The notes under the pieces are model-generated. The model was not told where the DNA came from and did no database searches. It saw nothing but the letters and a program-made list of their open reading frames with translations. A stretch of DNA of 64,000 nt from positions 1-64,000 of the forward strand of contig CAMHPA010000005.1 in NCBI GenBank assembly GCA_946186925.1, written 5' to 3'. This DNA comes from an uncultured Bacteroidota bacterium. GTDB lineage: Bacteria > Bacteroidota > Bacteroidia > Bacteroidales > SZUA-534. Shown in pieces: positions 29,646-38,566 of this stretch. A program made the translations under genes and the position numbers. Within the stretch, counting starts at the first letter, position 1. Each line of letters opens with the position of its first letter.

Positions 29646-31187
29646 ATGAGCAAAGCATTTGAAAATCTTGAAATCTGGTGGGTAACTGGTGCGCAGTTAC
29701 TGTATGGTGGCGACGCTGTTGTTGCAGTTGACGGCCACTCGAAGGAAATGGTTGAAGGCTTGAACAAGAGCGGCAACATTCCTGTGAAAATAGTTTACAA
29801 AGGTACTGCTAATAGCAGCAAGGAAGTTGAAGACGTGATGAAGGCCGCCAACAACGACGCAAAGTGCGCGGGCATTATCACTTGGATGCACACTTTCTCT
29901 CCCGCAAAAATGTGGATTAAAGGTCTGCAAGCACTCGAGAAACCGCTGTTGCACTTCCACACACAGTACAACGCCGAAATTCCTTGGGACAAAATCGATA
30001 TGGATTTTATGAACCTGAACCAATCGGCTCACGGCGACATTGAGTTCGGACATATCTGCACCCGTATGCGCGTGGCTCGCAAGGTGGTTTGCGGCTATTG
30101 GAAAGACGCACAGACTCAGAAGCAGATTGCCGTTTGGGCACGCGTTGCCGCTGGCGTGGCCGACGCTCACAACGTCCGCTGCCTGATGTTCGGTATGAAT
30201 ATGAACAACGTTGCCGTTACCGATGGCGACCGCGTTGAATTCGAGCAACGTTTGGGTTATCACGTTGATTACTATCCTGTTTCATCGCTGATGGAATACT
30301 TCAAGAAAGTTACCGACAAGGAAGCCGACGAACTTGTTGAAGAATACAAGAAACTGTATACCATTAAGATAGACGAGTCGGGCGAGAAGGTTTATTGGGA
30401 AAAGGTGAAGAACGCCGCTAAAGCAGAAATCGCTCTGCGCCGCGTGCTCAAAGACGAAGGTGCAACTGCCTTCACTACCAACTTCGACGACCTTGGCGAT
30501 GCCAACATCGACGACCCGAACTTTGTCGGCTTCGACCAAATTCCTGGTCTGGCATCACAGCGCTTGATGCAGGAAGGCATCGGCTTTGGCGCTGAAGGCG
30601 ACTGGAAGACAGCCTGCCTCTGCCGCACTCTGTGGGTTATCCAGCAGGGAATGCCGAAGGGTTGCTCGTTCTTGGAAGACTACACGCTGAACTTTGCTGG
30701 CGACCGCAGTTCGTGCCTGCAGAGCCATATGCTCGAAATCTGCCCGCTCATTGCTGTCGACAAACCGAAACTCGAAGTACACTTCCTTGGCATCGGCATC
30801 CGCAAGCAGCAGACAGCCCGTCTGGTGTTCACATCGAAGACAGGCCGCGGCATCAAAGCCACCGTTGTCGACCTTGGCAACCGCTTCCGTCTTATCAGTC
30901 AGGAAGTTGAGTGCATCGAGCCGAAACCAATGCCTAAACTTCCCGTTGCATCGGCCTTGTGGGTTCCGCAACCGACATTCGAGATTGGCGCAGGCGCCTG
31001 GATTCTGGCTGGCGGCACGCACCACAGCGCATTCTCGTACGACATCGACGAAGAGTATTGGGAAGATTTTGCAGAGATGACTGGCATCGAGTATGTCCGC
31101 ATCAACAAAAACACCAACCTCGGCGATTTCAAACAGACACTGCGCAACAACGAAGTGTACTATATGCTGAATAAATCACTGAAATAG
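29646..31187 (+). CDS. araA: L-arabinose isomerase
   Basis: IWWVTGAQLLYG, GIITWMHTFSPAKMWI, LHFHTQYNAEIPW, LNQSAHGDIEFG, LAGGTHHSAFSY. Confidence 0.96.
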   Translation: MSKAFENLEIWWVTGAQLLYGGDAVVAVDGHSKEMVEGLNKSGNIPVKIVYKGTANSSKEVEDVMKAANNDAKCAGIITWMHTFSPAKMWIKGLQALEKPLLHFHTQYNAEIPWDKIDMDFMNLNQSAHGDIEFGHICTRMRVARKVVCGYWKDAQTQKQIAVWARVAAGVADAHNVRCLMFGMNMNNVAVTDGDRVEFEQRLGYHVDYYPVSSLMEYFKKVTDKEADELVEEYKKLYTIKIDESGEKVYWEKVKNAAKAEIALRRVLKDEGATAFTTNFDDLGDANIDDPNFVGFDQIPGLASQRLMQEGIGFGAEGDWKTACLCRTLWVIQQGMPKGCSFLEDYTLNFAGDRSSCLQSHMLEICPLIAVDKPKLEVHFLGIGIRKQQTARLVFTSKTGRGIKATVVDLGNRFRLISQEVECIEPKPMPKLPVASALWVPQPTFEIGAGAWILAGGTHHSAFSYDIDEEYWEDFAEMTGIEYVRINKNTNLGDFKQTLRNNEVYYMLNKSLK

Positions 31188-31199
31188 TTCTCTAATTGT

Positions 31200-31247
31200 C
31201 ACCGAATTGAACGAATAAACTAATATTTGTTCATTCGGTGATTTTTT
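31200..31247 (+). terminator. Terminator-like hairpin after araA
   Basis: CACCGAATTGAACGAATA / TATTTGTTCATTCGGTG followed by ATTTTTT. Confidence 0.72.
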
Positions 31248-31287
31248 AACGAATGCGCTAACGCGCTGACGAATCAGGCAAATAGTT

Positions 31288-31674
31288 ATGGAAAGTGTTT
31301 TGTACAAGTCCGAATCATACAACATTGTTGGGGCATTGTATGCTGTCCATAACGAACTTGGTTGCGGGTTCCTCGAACCCGTTTATCAAGAAGCGCTTGA
31401 AATAGAATTACGTTCGCAAGGAATACCATTTGAAAGAGAAAAGGAATTCGATGTTTTCTATAAATCGGAAAAACTTGACAAAAAATATAGGGTTGATTTT
31501 TTATGTTACAACAAGATAATTGTTGAGTTAAAAGCCGTTACAGAGATGCGACCTGAATTTCAGGCGCAAACACTTAATTATATGAAAATGGCGAAAATCA
31601 AATTGGGTTTGCTTGTTAATTTTGGTTTGCCAAAATTGGAAATTCAGCGTTTGGTTCGTATGCAAGGCTGGTAG
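31288..31674 (+). CDS. GxxExxY protein (PDDEXK_3-type)
   Basis: GCGFLEPVYQEALEIEL motif; KYRVDFLCYNKIIVELKAV (D...ExK). Confidence 0.9.
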   Translation: MESVLYKSESYNIVGALYAVHNELGCGFLEPVYQEALEIELRSQGIPFEREKEFDVFYKSEKLDKKYRVDFLCYNKIIVELKAVTEMRPEFQAQTLNYMKMAKIKLGLLVNFGLPKLEIQRLVRMQGW

Positions 31675-31777
31675 TTTGTCGATACGTTCAATTCGTCATA
31701 TCCGCTTGCGGATATTTGTTAAACAGGAATAAGAATTAGTTATAATTTGTTTAATTCGGTGATTAATAATAAATAAG

Positions 31778-33370
31778 ATGAATGCAAAAGATTTAATAGT
31801 TAGTGGTAAAGCCATTCTCGGCATTGAGTTTGGCTCAACCCGCATCAAGGCCGTTCTGATTGACGGTGACAACAAACCTATCGCGCAGGGCTCGCACGAG
31901 TGGGAAAACCAACTCGTCGACGGCCTGTGGACATACAGCATCGACGCCATTTGGGGCGGACTGCAGGATTGCTACGCCAACCTTCGCGCCGACGTTAAAC
32001 AACAGTATGGTGTTGAGATTGAGAACCTTGCGGCCATCGGCATTAGTGCAATGATGCACGGCTATATGGCTTTCGACAGCAAGCAGCAGATTTTGGTGCC
32101 GTTCCGCACTTGGCGCAACACCAATACTGGTCAGGCGGCTGCCGAACTGTCGAAGTTATTCAACTACAACATTCCGCTTCGCTGGTCGATTTCGCACCTC
32201 TATCAGTGCATTCTGAATGGCGACAAGCACGTTTCCGACATCGATTTTCTGACCACGCTGGCTGGTTACATTCACTGGCAACTCACTGGCGAGAAGGTTC
32301 TTGGCGTGGGCGATGCGTCGGGAATGATTCCTGTCGACCCGAAAACCAAAACCTACGACGCCGCAATGGTTGAGAAGTTCGACAAACTGATTGCGCCAAA
32401 GAAGTTGGGTTGGAAGTTGCTCGACATTCTGCCAAAATCGCTTAACGCAGGTGCCGATGCTGGTAAACTCACCGCCGAAGGCGCCAAACGTCTCGACCCA
32501 TCGGGACACCTGAAAGCAGGCATTCCACTCTGCCCGCCCGAAGGCGACGCAGGAACGGGAATGGTGGCCACCAACGCCGTGAAGCAGCGCACTGGCAACG
32601 TTTCGGCTGGAACATCGTCGTTCTCGATGATTGTCCTCGAAAAAGAACTCTCGAAACCATACGAGATGATTGATATGGTGACAACCCCCGATGGCAGCCT
32701 GGTGGCAATGGTTCACTGCAACAACTGCACAAGCGACCTGAACGCCTGGGTTGGAATCTTCCGCGAGTTCGAAGAGTTGATGGGCATGAAAGTTGATATG
32801 AACGAGCTCTTTGGCAAACTTTACAACAACGCGCTCACTGGCGATGCCGATTGCGGCGGACTGCTCTCGTACAACTACATTTCGGGTGAGCCCGTTACTG
32901 GCCTTGCCGAAGGACGGCCTCTGTTTGTGCGCTCGGCCAACGACAAGTTTACGCTTGCCAACTTTATGCGCGCGCACCTTTACGGCTCGGTTGGCGTGCT
33001 CAAACTCGGCAACGACATTTTGTTCAAGCAAGAGAACGTGAAGGTTGACCGCATCACTGGCCACGGTGGTTTGTTCAAGACCAAAGGCGTTGGCCAGCGC
33101 GTGCTTGCGGCCGCTATCAACTCGCCAATCTCGGTTATGGAAACCGCTGGCGAAGGTGGCGCCTGGGGCATTGCCCTGTTGGCCGCTTATGCCGTTAACA
33201 ATGCTAATAACCAAACACTTGCCGACTGGCTCGATGCAAAAGTATTTGCAGGAAACACTGGCGTTGAGATAGCCCCGACTGCCGAAGATGTTGCAGGCTT
33301 CAACCGCTACATCGAGAACTACAAAGCGGGCCTGGCCATTGAGAAAGCCGCTGTTGAGGCGAAGAAATAA
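31778..33370 (+). CDS. FGGY-family carbohydrate kinase (ribulokinase/xylulokinase-like)
   Basis: [72 protein letters not shown]. Confidence 0.88.
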   Translation: MNAKDLIVSGKAILGIEFGSTRIKAVLIDGDNKPIAQGSHEWENQLVDGLWTYSIDAIWGGLQDCYANLRADVKQQYGVEIENLAAIGISAMMHGYMAFDSKQQILVPFRTWRNTNTGQAAAELSKLFNYNIPLRWSISHLYQCILNGDKHVSDIDFLTTLAGYIHWQLTGEKVLGVGDASGMIPVDPKTKTYDAAMVEKFDKLIAPKKLGWKLLDILPKSLNAGADAGKLTAEGAKRLDPSGHLKAGIPLCPPEGDAGTGMVATNAVKQRTGNVSAGTSSFSMIVLEKELSKPYEMIDMVTTPDGSLVAMVHCNNCTSDLNAWVGIFREFEELMGMKVDMNELFGKLYNNALTGDADCGGLLSYNYISGEPVTGLAEGRPLFVRSANDKFTLANFMRAHLYGSVGVLKLGNDILFKQENVKVDRITGHGGLFKTKGVGQRVLAAAINSPISVMETAGEGGAWGIALLAAYAVNNANNQTLADWLDAKVFAGNTGVEIAPTAEDVAGFNRYIENYKAGLAIEKAAVEAKK

Positions 33371-33391
33371 GCAGATTTTTCTGATACAATG

Positions 33392-33424
33392 AAAGGCAAT
33401 CTCCGAAAGGTGGTTGCCTTTTTT
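33392..33424 (+). terminator. Terminator after FGGY kinase
   Basis: AAAGGCAATC...GGTTGCCTTTTTT. Confidence 0.7.
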
Positions 33425-33585
33425 GTTTGAATGAAAATCGACGATTTACCGCAAAAAAAGCAAGGTTTGTGCTTGTATATCAATTTTAAATGTATTTTTG
33501 TGATAATCAATTTAGTATTAACCGGAAATGGGATTGTGAGCGGTAAACGAATCGTTATCCGATTTTCTATTAATTAATTCAAAAA

Positions 33586-35649
33586 ATGCCTATGAAAACT
33601 TTGACAATCAAAAAGATGCTATTGATGGCTTTGATGCTGCTGCCATCACTTTTCCAATCGTGCGATATTCAGTCATTGTTAGATGAAATGAACAACGAGG
33701 ATGAGGAAGAAAACTACTCCTACAACAACGATATTGGCGGCAAGACAACCGAGTACGGAACAAAGTCGTGGGCTGCGTTGTCTGACAAGGCGCCGTTTAT
33801 CAGTAAATTCGAGGCTGTCGGCAGCGATTTGAACTACAGTTCATATTCGACCGGCGTTCGCGATGGCGAGCGAGTGGAGGAGGTGCATTTTGAACGAGCA
33901 ACCACTGATGATGAGGCTGCGGCCTACATTAAAAAAATGCTTGCCGGCGGCTACGTATTCACCTTCGGTGATGGTGCTTTGAAAGGATACAAGATTGATT
34001 CGGAAGGAGTTAAGTACGAAATAGAGTATGGCAATAACCAGTATTGCTATCGAAAAACCGAAATCAGCAGTCAGAAAAAAGATTCGGCCGCAAAGTTGTA
34101 TTCCGATGAATTGAAAAATCAGTCGGGTACAAAAATTTATACCAACTGGGCGCAAGTTTCGAAGGATGTATCGTGGCTTCAGATTTTTCCGGAAGCTGGC
34201 GGTGTTTACGCATTGAGCAAGGCTTCGGGCAACGAGGTCAAACTGTATGGCGATATTAGTTATGAAACCATCGACAAGTTGGTTGAGAATGCGTTAGCTA
34301 ATGGTTTTAGTGAGTTTAACTGGGGTAGTTCGTTTGAGAAAGAAATCAACGGCAACCGTTACGTGCTGACAACAAGCTACGATGTTTTGACCTTCCAGCG
34401 TATTCTGGCTGATGGCAACAATGGCAATAATGATATTCCCGACAATCCAACGCCGTCTGAAAACCAGGAAAATAATGGCGAAAACGGTAATGGTGAGGCC
34501 CCAGTTGACGGTGGCACACCCGAGGAAAATAACAACAACGAAGAAAACAACGACAATCAACAGTCTGTATCGGCCGACGATTTCAATGCTGACGGAAAAA
34601 TCGATTGGCGCGACAAATTCTACAAGCTGGCAGCGACAAGCGGCGTCAGCACCAAAACCCGCAAAACCTACAATGGCGAAGTGTCGTTCTATAATTTCTC
34701 ATCGTCGTATGGCGGCATTCAGGTTTACGATTCTGTGGCAGGCTTCGATGCCAGCCAGTATTACTACGACCTTTCGGTCAAAGGCGGAATGTATTACAAG
34801 TATGAGAAAGGCGCCTGGCGCTATACAAGCAGTGTGTTCAAAGACCGTAACAAACCTGCCGACGAGGGTTACAAAAGCGAGTTCAGTTCGATAGTTTATT
34901 GGGCTCCGACATCGTGGGGCGATGCTAATTCAAGTTTTGTCACTTCAAACTGGACTAAGGTTGGCAGCAAAACTTATGCTGGCCGCCAATGCACTGAGTA
35001 TAACTATTCTGGCACCACATATTATATTGATAACGAGACCGATGCGTGCCTATATTACAATGGCTCCGGTGTCGAATTTGAAACTTTGGAATTCACGGTT
35101 GGCGCAAAACTGTCGGTTCCTGAACACAGAGAATGCAAGGCCGATTTCCCGACAAACGTGAAAATTACAACAACCGATACAGTTAAACTGTTCGGCACCA
35201 CAGTTACTAATCTGACTATCATTAAGCTAGGCAACGAGTGGATGTGCACTGATGGCAAGGGAACATATCAATATTGGAAGTTCGACAACAATGGCGTAAC
35301 ACTGAAAGCAATGGTGAAAGATGATGGTGACGAAAGCTGGACATCGGTTTTGGACGACAGCCATTGGCAGGATTTCGACTACTTTGCACAAAAATGCGAT
35401 TTCAGCTTCATTTTCAGCAACTCAACACCCAAAGGCAGCTGCTACAGCGAGTGCAACCCAACAAGTGAAACGCTCACCGTTTGTGGCGTTGAGTGCGTGA
35501 AATATGGCGGCTCAAGCGTTCTGGATACAAAGTATGAATTTTATGTAAATGAGCGCAACAATGTGGTTTACAAGGCGAAGGATGTTTCATACAGTGAGAT
35601 AACTGGCTGGGACACTTCGGTGACCGCGTTTGAGATTCCTGCGCCATAA
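33586..35649 (+). CDS. Large uncharacterised lipoprotein with Asn/Glu-rich linker
   Basis: Lipobox LFQSCD; low-complexity PDNPTPSENQENNGENGNGEAPVDGGTPEENNNNEENNDNQQ linker, then DFNADGKIDWRDKFYK. Confidence 0.75.
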   Translation: MPMKTLTIKKMLLMALMLLPSLFQSCDIQSLLDEMNNEDEEENYSYNNDIGGKTTEYGTKSWAALSDKAPFISKFEAVGSDLNYSSYSTGVRDGERVEEVHFERATTDDEAAAYIKKMLAGGYVFTFGDGALKGYKIDSEGVKYEIEYGNNQYCYRKTEISSQKKDSAAKLYSDELKNQSGTKIYTNWAQVSKDVSWLQIFPEAGGVYALSKASGNEVKLYGDISYETIDKLVENALANGFSEFNWGSSFEKEINGNRYVLTTSYDVLTFQRILADGNNGNNDIPDNPTPSENQENNGENGNGEAPVDGGTPEENNNNEENNDNQQSVSADDFNADGKIDWRDKFYKLAATSGVSTKTRKTYNGEVSFYNFSSSYGGIQVYDSVAGFDASQYYYDLSVKGGMYYKYEKGAWRYTSSVFKDRNKPADEGYKSEFSSIVYWAPTSWGDANSSFVTSNWTKVGSKTYAGRQCTEYNYSGTTYYIDNETDACLYYNGSGVEFETLEFTVGAKLSVPEHRECKADFPTNVKITTTDTVKLFGTTVTNLTIIKLGNEWMCTDGKGTYQYWKFDNNGVTLKAMVKDDGDESWTSVLDDSHWQDFDYFAQKCDFSFIFSNSTPKGSCYSECNPTSETLTVCGVECVKYGGSSVLDTKYEFYVNERNNVVYKAKDVSYSEITGWDTSVTAFEIPAP

Positions 35650-35697
35650 AAAGTAGATACAAGTGAAGCAATATTTGTAATAGAGCTATAAAACAAC

Positions 35698-35727
35698 AAA
35701 GGCCTGGATATGCAATCCGGGCCTTTT
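35698..35727 (+). terminator. Terminator after 687-aa lipoprotein
   Basis: AAAGGCCTGGAT-ATGCA-ATCCGGGCCTTTTT. Confidence 0.78.
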
Positions 35728-35753
35728 TGCTTAGTTATAGTCAATCGGACAAT

Positions 35754-35984
35754 CTATTCGTCGTCGTCTTCGTCGTCATTTTCGTCGGTCTCTTCGTTTT
35801 CATCATCTGCATCTTCGTCATCCTCATCGTCGCTGCGGCGTTTAGTCGACACTTTTTCGCGCTCGGCCAGTTTTTCGGCCCAGTATGAGTATTCTCGCGC
35901 CAGTTTTGGGTATTCCTCAAGTGTGGCTCTAAAAAGCAGATGTTCCAAGTGCTCAACTTTTTCCTTTATGTCTTTAGTATCCAT
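35754..35984 (-). CDS. Small protein with highly acidic C-terminal tail
   Basis: MDTKDIKEKVEHLEHLLFRATLEEYPKLAREYSYWAEKLAEREKVSTKRRSDDEDDEDADDENEETDENDDEDDDE. Confidence 0.65.
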   Translation of the reverse strand: MDTKDIKEKVEHLEHLLFRATLEEYPKLAREYSYWAEKLAEREKVSTKRRSDDEDDEDADDENEETDENDDEDDDE

Positions 35985-36039
35985 ATCAGTTATTTTTTTT
36001 GACACTGCAATTATAATGTATCTGTACAATTATCCAACA

Positions 36040-36660
36040 TCACATTTCCAAATGAACAATTTTTTTGGTTTCGAAAAACGGCTCGTCAAAAAAGTCAGAA
36101 ATGTTGAAAATGGTTGTTTTTCGGTTAACGCGTTTCAGTTCATCATTAAAATCACCGCCTTTTAGGTAGAGGATACCGTTGGTAATCATGTTTTTTCCGC
36201 CAGGCGCCACGCATTCCCGCGTCATATTGTAGAATGTGTCGAGACGGGTGACTGCACGGCTCACAACAAAATCGAATTTCTCTGTTACTTGCTCAACTCG
36301 GGTGTGAACGCCTTCAACGTTTTTCAGCCCAAGTGCGTTGGCAACGGCATTCACTACGGTTATTTTTTTGCCGATGCTGTCGACGAGTTTGAAACTGCAG
36401 TCGGGGAACATGATGGCCAGTGGTATGCCCGGGAACCCGCCGCCTGTGCCAACATCTATAATTCGGGTTCCATCAATAAAACTCACCACTTTGGCAATGG
36501 CCAGTGAGTGTAATATGTGGTTAATATACAGGTTATCAATATCTTTACGCGATATGACATTGATTTTGGCATTCCAGTCAATGTATAGCGATTGTAGTTT
36601 ATTGAAACTATCAATCTGATTGCCAGTTAGATTTGGAAAATACTTAAGAATGCAATCCAT
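36040..36660 (-). CDS. rsmG: 16S rRNA (guanine527-N7)-methyltransferase
   Basis: NVISRKDIDNLYINHILHSLAI, IIDVGTGGGFPGIPLAIMFPD, VVSRAV. Confidence 0.93.
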   Translation of the reverse strand: MDCILKYFPNLTGNQIDSFNKLQSLYIDWNAKINVISRKDIDNLYINHILHSLAIAKVVSFIDGTRIIDVGTGGGFPGIPLAIMFPDCSFKLVDSIGKKITVVNAVANALGLKNVEGVHTRVEQVTEKFDFVVSRAVTRLDTFYNMTRECVAPGGKNMITNGILYLKGGDFNDELKRVNRKTTIFNISDFFDEPFFETKKIVHLEM

Positions 36661-36662
36661 GG

Positions 36663-37295
36663 TTAGACTAAATGGTCGCTGCGGTCTTTCAGCATCTCAT
36701 AGAGCATCTCTCGTGCCCTAAACAGCTGCGCCTTGACAGTACCGAGAGGGAATCCAAGTTTTTCGGAAATCTCTTCATACGACAGCTCTTTGAAATAGCG
36801 CATCTCAACCAGTTCGCGGTAGCGTGGTTTGAGGTTGGCTACCACATTTCGCAGCATGGCATGTTTCTGCTGAAGAATTATGTTCTCTTCGGGGTCGGGA
36901 GCGTCATACTTCAGTGCCAATGTGGCTTCTTTTGCGAAAACATCACCCAAACTGTTCTCATCGTCTGATGTCGAAGTGCTAACAATGTCAAGCTGGCGTG
37001 TTTTCTGTCGGCGTAGGAAATCGATACAGTTGTTAGATGCAATTCTGAACAGCCAAGTGCTGAATGCGAATTCTGGAGAATACTGGTCAATATTGCGGAA
37101 TGCTTTGCCAAATGCTTCAATGGTCAGGTCTTCAGCATCAATTTTGCTTTTCACCATCTTGAAGATGGTAAAGTAGATAGAATCCTTATATATGGCGAGC
37201 AATTCAGCAAAAGCTTTCTCGTCGCCTTTTTGGGCACGCTCAACCAGCGCATAATCGCGTTTGGCCTTGTCCGAAAATTCAGGATTCAAGTTCAT
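36663..37295 (-). CDS. RNA polymerase sigma-70 family factor
   Basis: Region 2 DLTIEAFGKAFRNIDQYSPEFAFSTWLFRIASNNCIDFLRR; region 4 ELVEMRYFKELSYEEISEKLGFPLGTVKAQLFRAREML. Confidence 0.9.
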   Translation of the reverse strand: MNLNPEFSDKAKRDYALVERAQKGDEKAFAELLAIYKDSIYFTIFKMVKSKIDAEDLTIEAFGKAFRNIDQYSPEFAFSTWLFRIASNNCIDFLRRQKTRQLDIVSTSTSDDENSLGDVFAKEATLALKYDAPDPEENIILQQKHAMLRNVVANLKPRYRELVEMRYFKELSYEEISEKLGFPLGTVKAQLFRAREMLYEMLKDRSDHLV

Positions 37296-38419
37296 TGACA
37301 GCGTTTGTCTCTTAAATTCAATATGTTAAATGCCAATTGCAAAATAGGCAAAGTGATGTCAAATATAGGAATTAAAAATAAAAATCCACGCTCTCTAAAT
37401 TTTCGCATGTTTAATTTGTATACAATCAATTGGATCAGCAGTCGGAATCCATATGCTGCAGCTGCTTCAATGTATAGTTCGAACTTGCAGATTGCCAGTA
37501 TCATAACTGCGTAGAACAGCAGCCGGCTCAGCAGTTCGTAGCTCAAAATAATTTTTGTTCCCAGCCGGTAGTATGTCCATGTTGAAAGGTGGCGTTTTTT
37601 CTGACTTACCCATTGTGCGAAGCTTTCACAGGGGACTGACAATGTTCGGCTCTCATTTGATGTGGCGATTCGTGTGTTGCGTTTTGTAGCGCGCTCATTC
37701 ACAAACAAGTCATCGTCGCCCGACATCAGGTAGTAGTGCGACTGAAAGCCGTTTTTCTCGAAGAACACGCTGCGGGTGTATGACATGTTACGCCCCACAC
37801 CCATATAGGGGTGACCGGCTTTTGCCCAACCCATATACTGCATGGCAATAGTCAGGGTGTCGAAACGTATAATCTTGTTGAGCAGTCCTTTGCGCGGTTC
37901 GTAGCCACCGTAGCCAAGAACTATCTGAGTGTTGTCGGTGTAGCAGGCCATAATATTGGTGAGCCATTGGTCGCTCACGGGGTAGCAGTCGGCGTCGGTC
38001 AGCACAACATGCTCGTTTTTTGCCGATTTCAAGCCAACAGTGACGGCTAGTTTCTTGCCATGCGAGAATTTGCGGTCAATCTCGATGCTTGTGTGGCGCA
38101 GGTTCTTGTAGGTGAGTTCCATTTCCGCCAGAATCATCAGCGTGTCGTCTTCCGAGCAGTCATTCACCACAATAACTTCAAAATCGGGGTAGTCCTGTGT
38201 CAGGATTTTCGGAAGAAACTGTTTAAGATTCTCGCCTTCGTTGCGGGCGCAGATGATGACTGACACCGTTGGCAGATTGTCGCCCGGTTGCGGCTGTTTG
38301 TTGCAGACAGGTCGCAGCCCGACGCTTAAATAGTACACCACCTGAATCAGTAGCGCGAAAGCAAACACCAATAGCACAATCAGTTGCCATTGGTCAAGCG
38401 AGTTAAGATATTGTTCCAC
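37292..38419 (-). CDS. Glycosyltransferase family 2, membrane-anchored
   Basis: VSVIICARNEGENLKQFLPKILTQDYPDFEVIVVNDCSED, DADCYP, GDDDLFVN; C-terminal TM; overlaps the sigma factor gene by 4 bp. Confidence 0.87.
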   Translation of the reverse strand: MEQYLNSLDQWQLIVLLVFAFALLIQVVYYLSVGLRPVCNKQPQPGDNLPTVSVIICARNEGENLKQFLPKILTQDYPDFEVIVVNDCSEDDTLMILAEMELTYKNLRHTSIEIDRKFSHGKKLAVTVGLKSAKNEHVVLTDADCYPVSDQWLTNIMACYTDNTQIVLGYGGYEPRKGLLNKIIRFDTLTIAMQYMGWAKAGHPYMGVGRNMSYTRSVFFEKNGFQSHYYLMSGDDDLFVNERATKRNTRIATSNESRTLSVPCESFAQWVSQKKRHLSTWTYYRLGTKIILSYELLSRLLFYAVMILAICKFELYIEAAAAYGFRLLIQLIVYKLNMRKFRERGFLFLIPIFDITLPILQLAFNILNLRDKRCQ

Positions 38420-38566
38420 TTTTGTGCAGATTAACTGATTGCAATATCATGCGAAACTCAAAAAAAAGTTTTTCTGATTTCTCAATTTTATTGACACAGC
38501 ATGGTTAATATGTGTCGCGGCTTCCGGTTTGCCGGAAATTGGCCATGTGAGACTATAAATCAAACT

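Noticed and set aside
31699-31714. TATCCGC-TT-GCGGATA palindrome downstream of GxxExxY
   Set aside because: Short hairpin without a T-run; could be a degraded terminator, too little to call on its own.
38522-38537. TTCCGG-TTTG-CCGGAA hairpin
   Set aside because: Strong short hairpin but no T-run on either strand in the right position; could not be assigned as a terminator.
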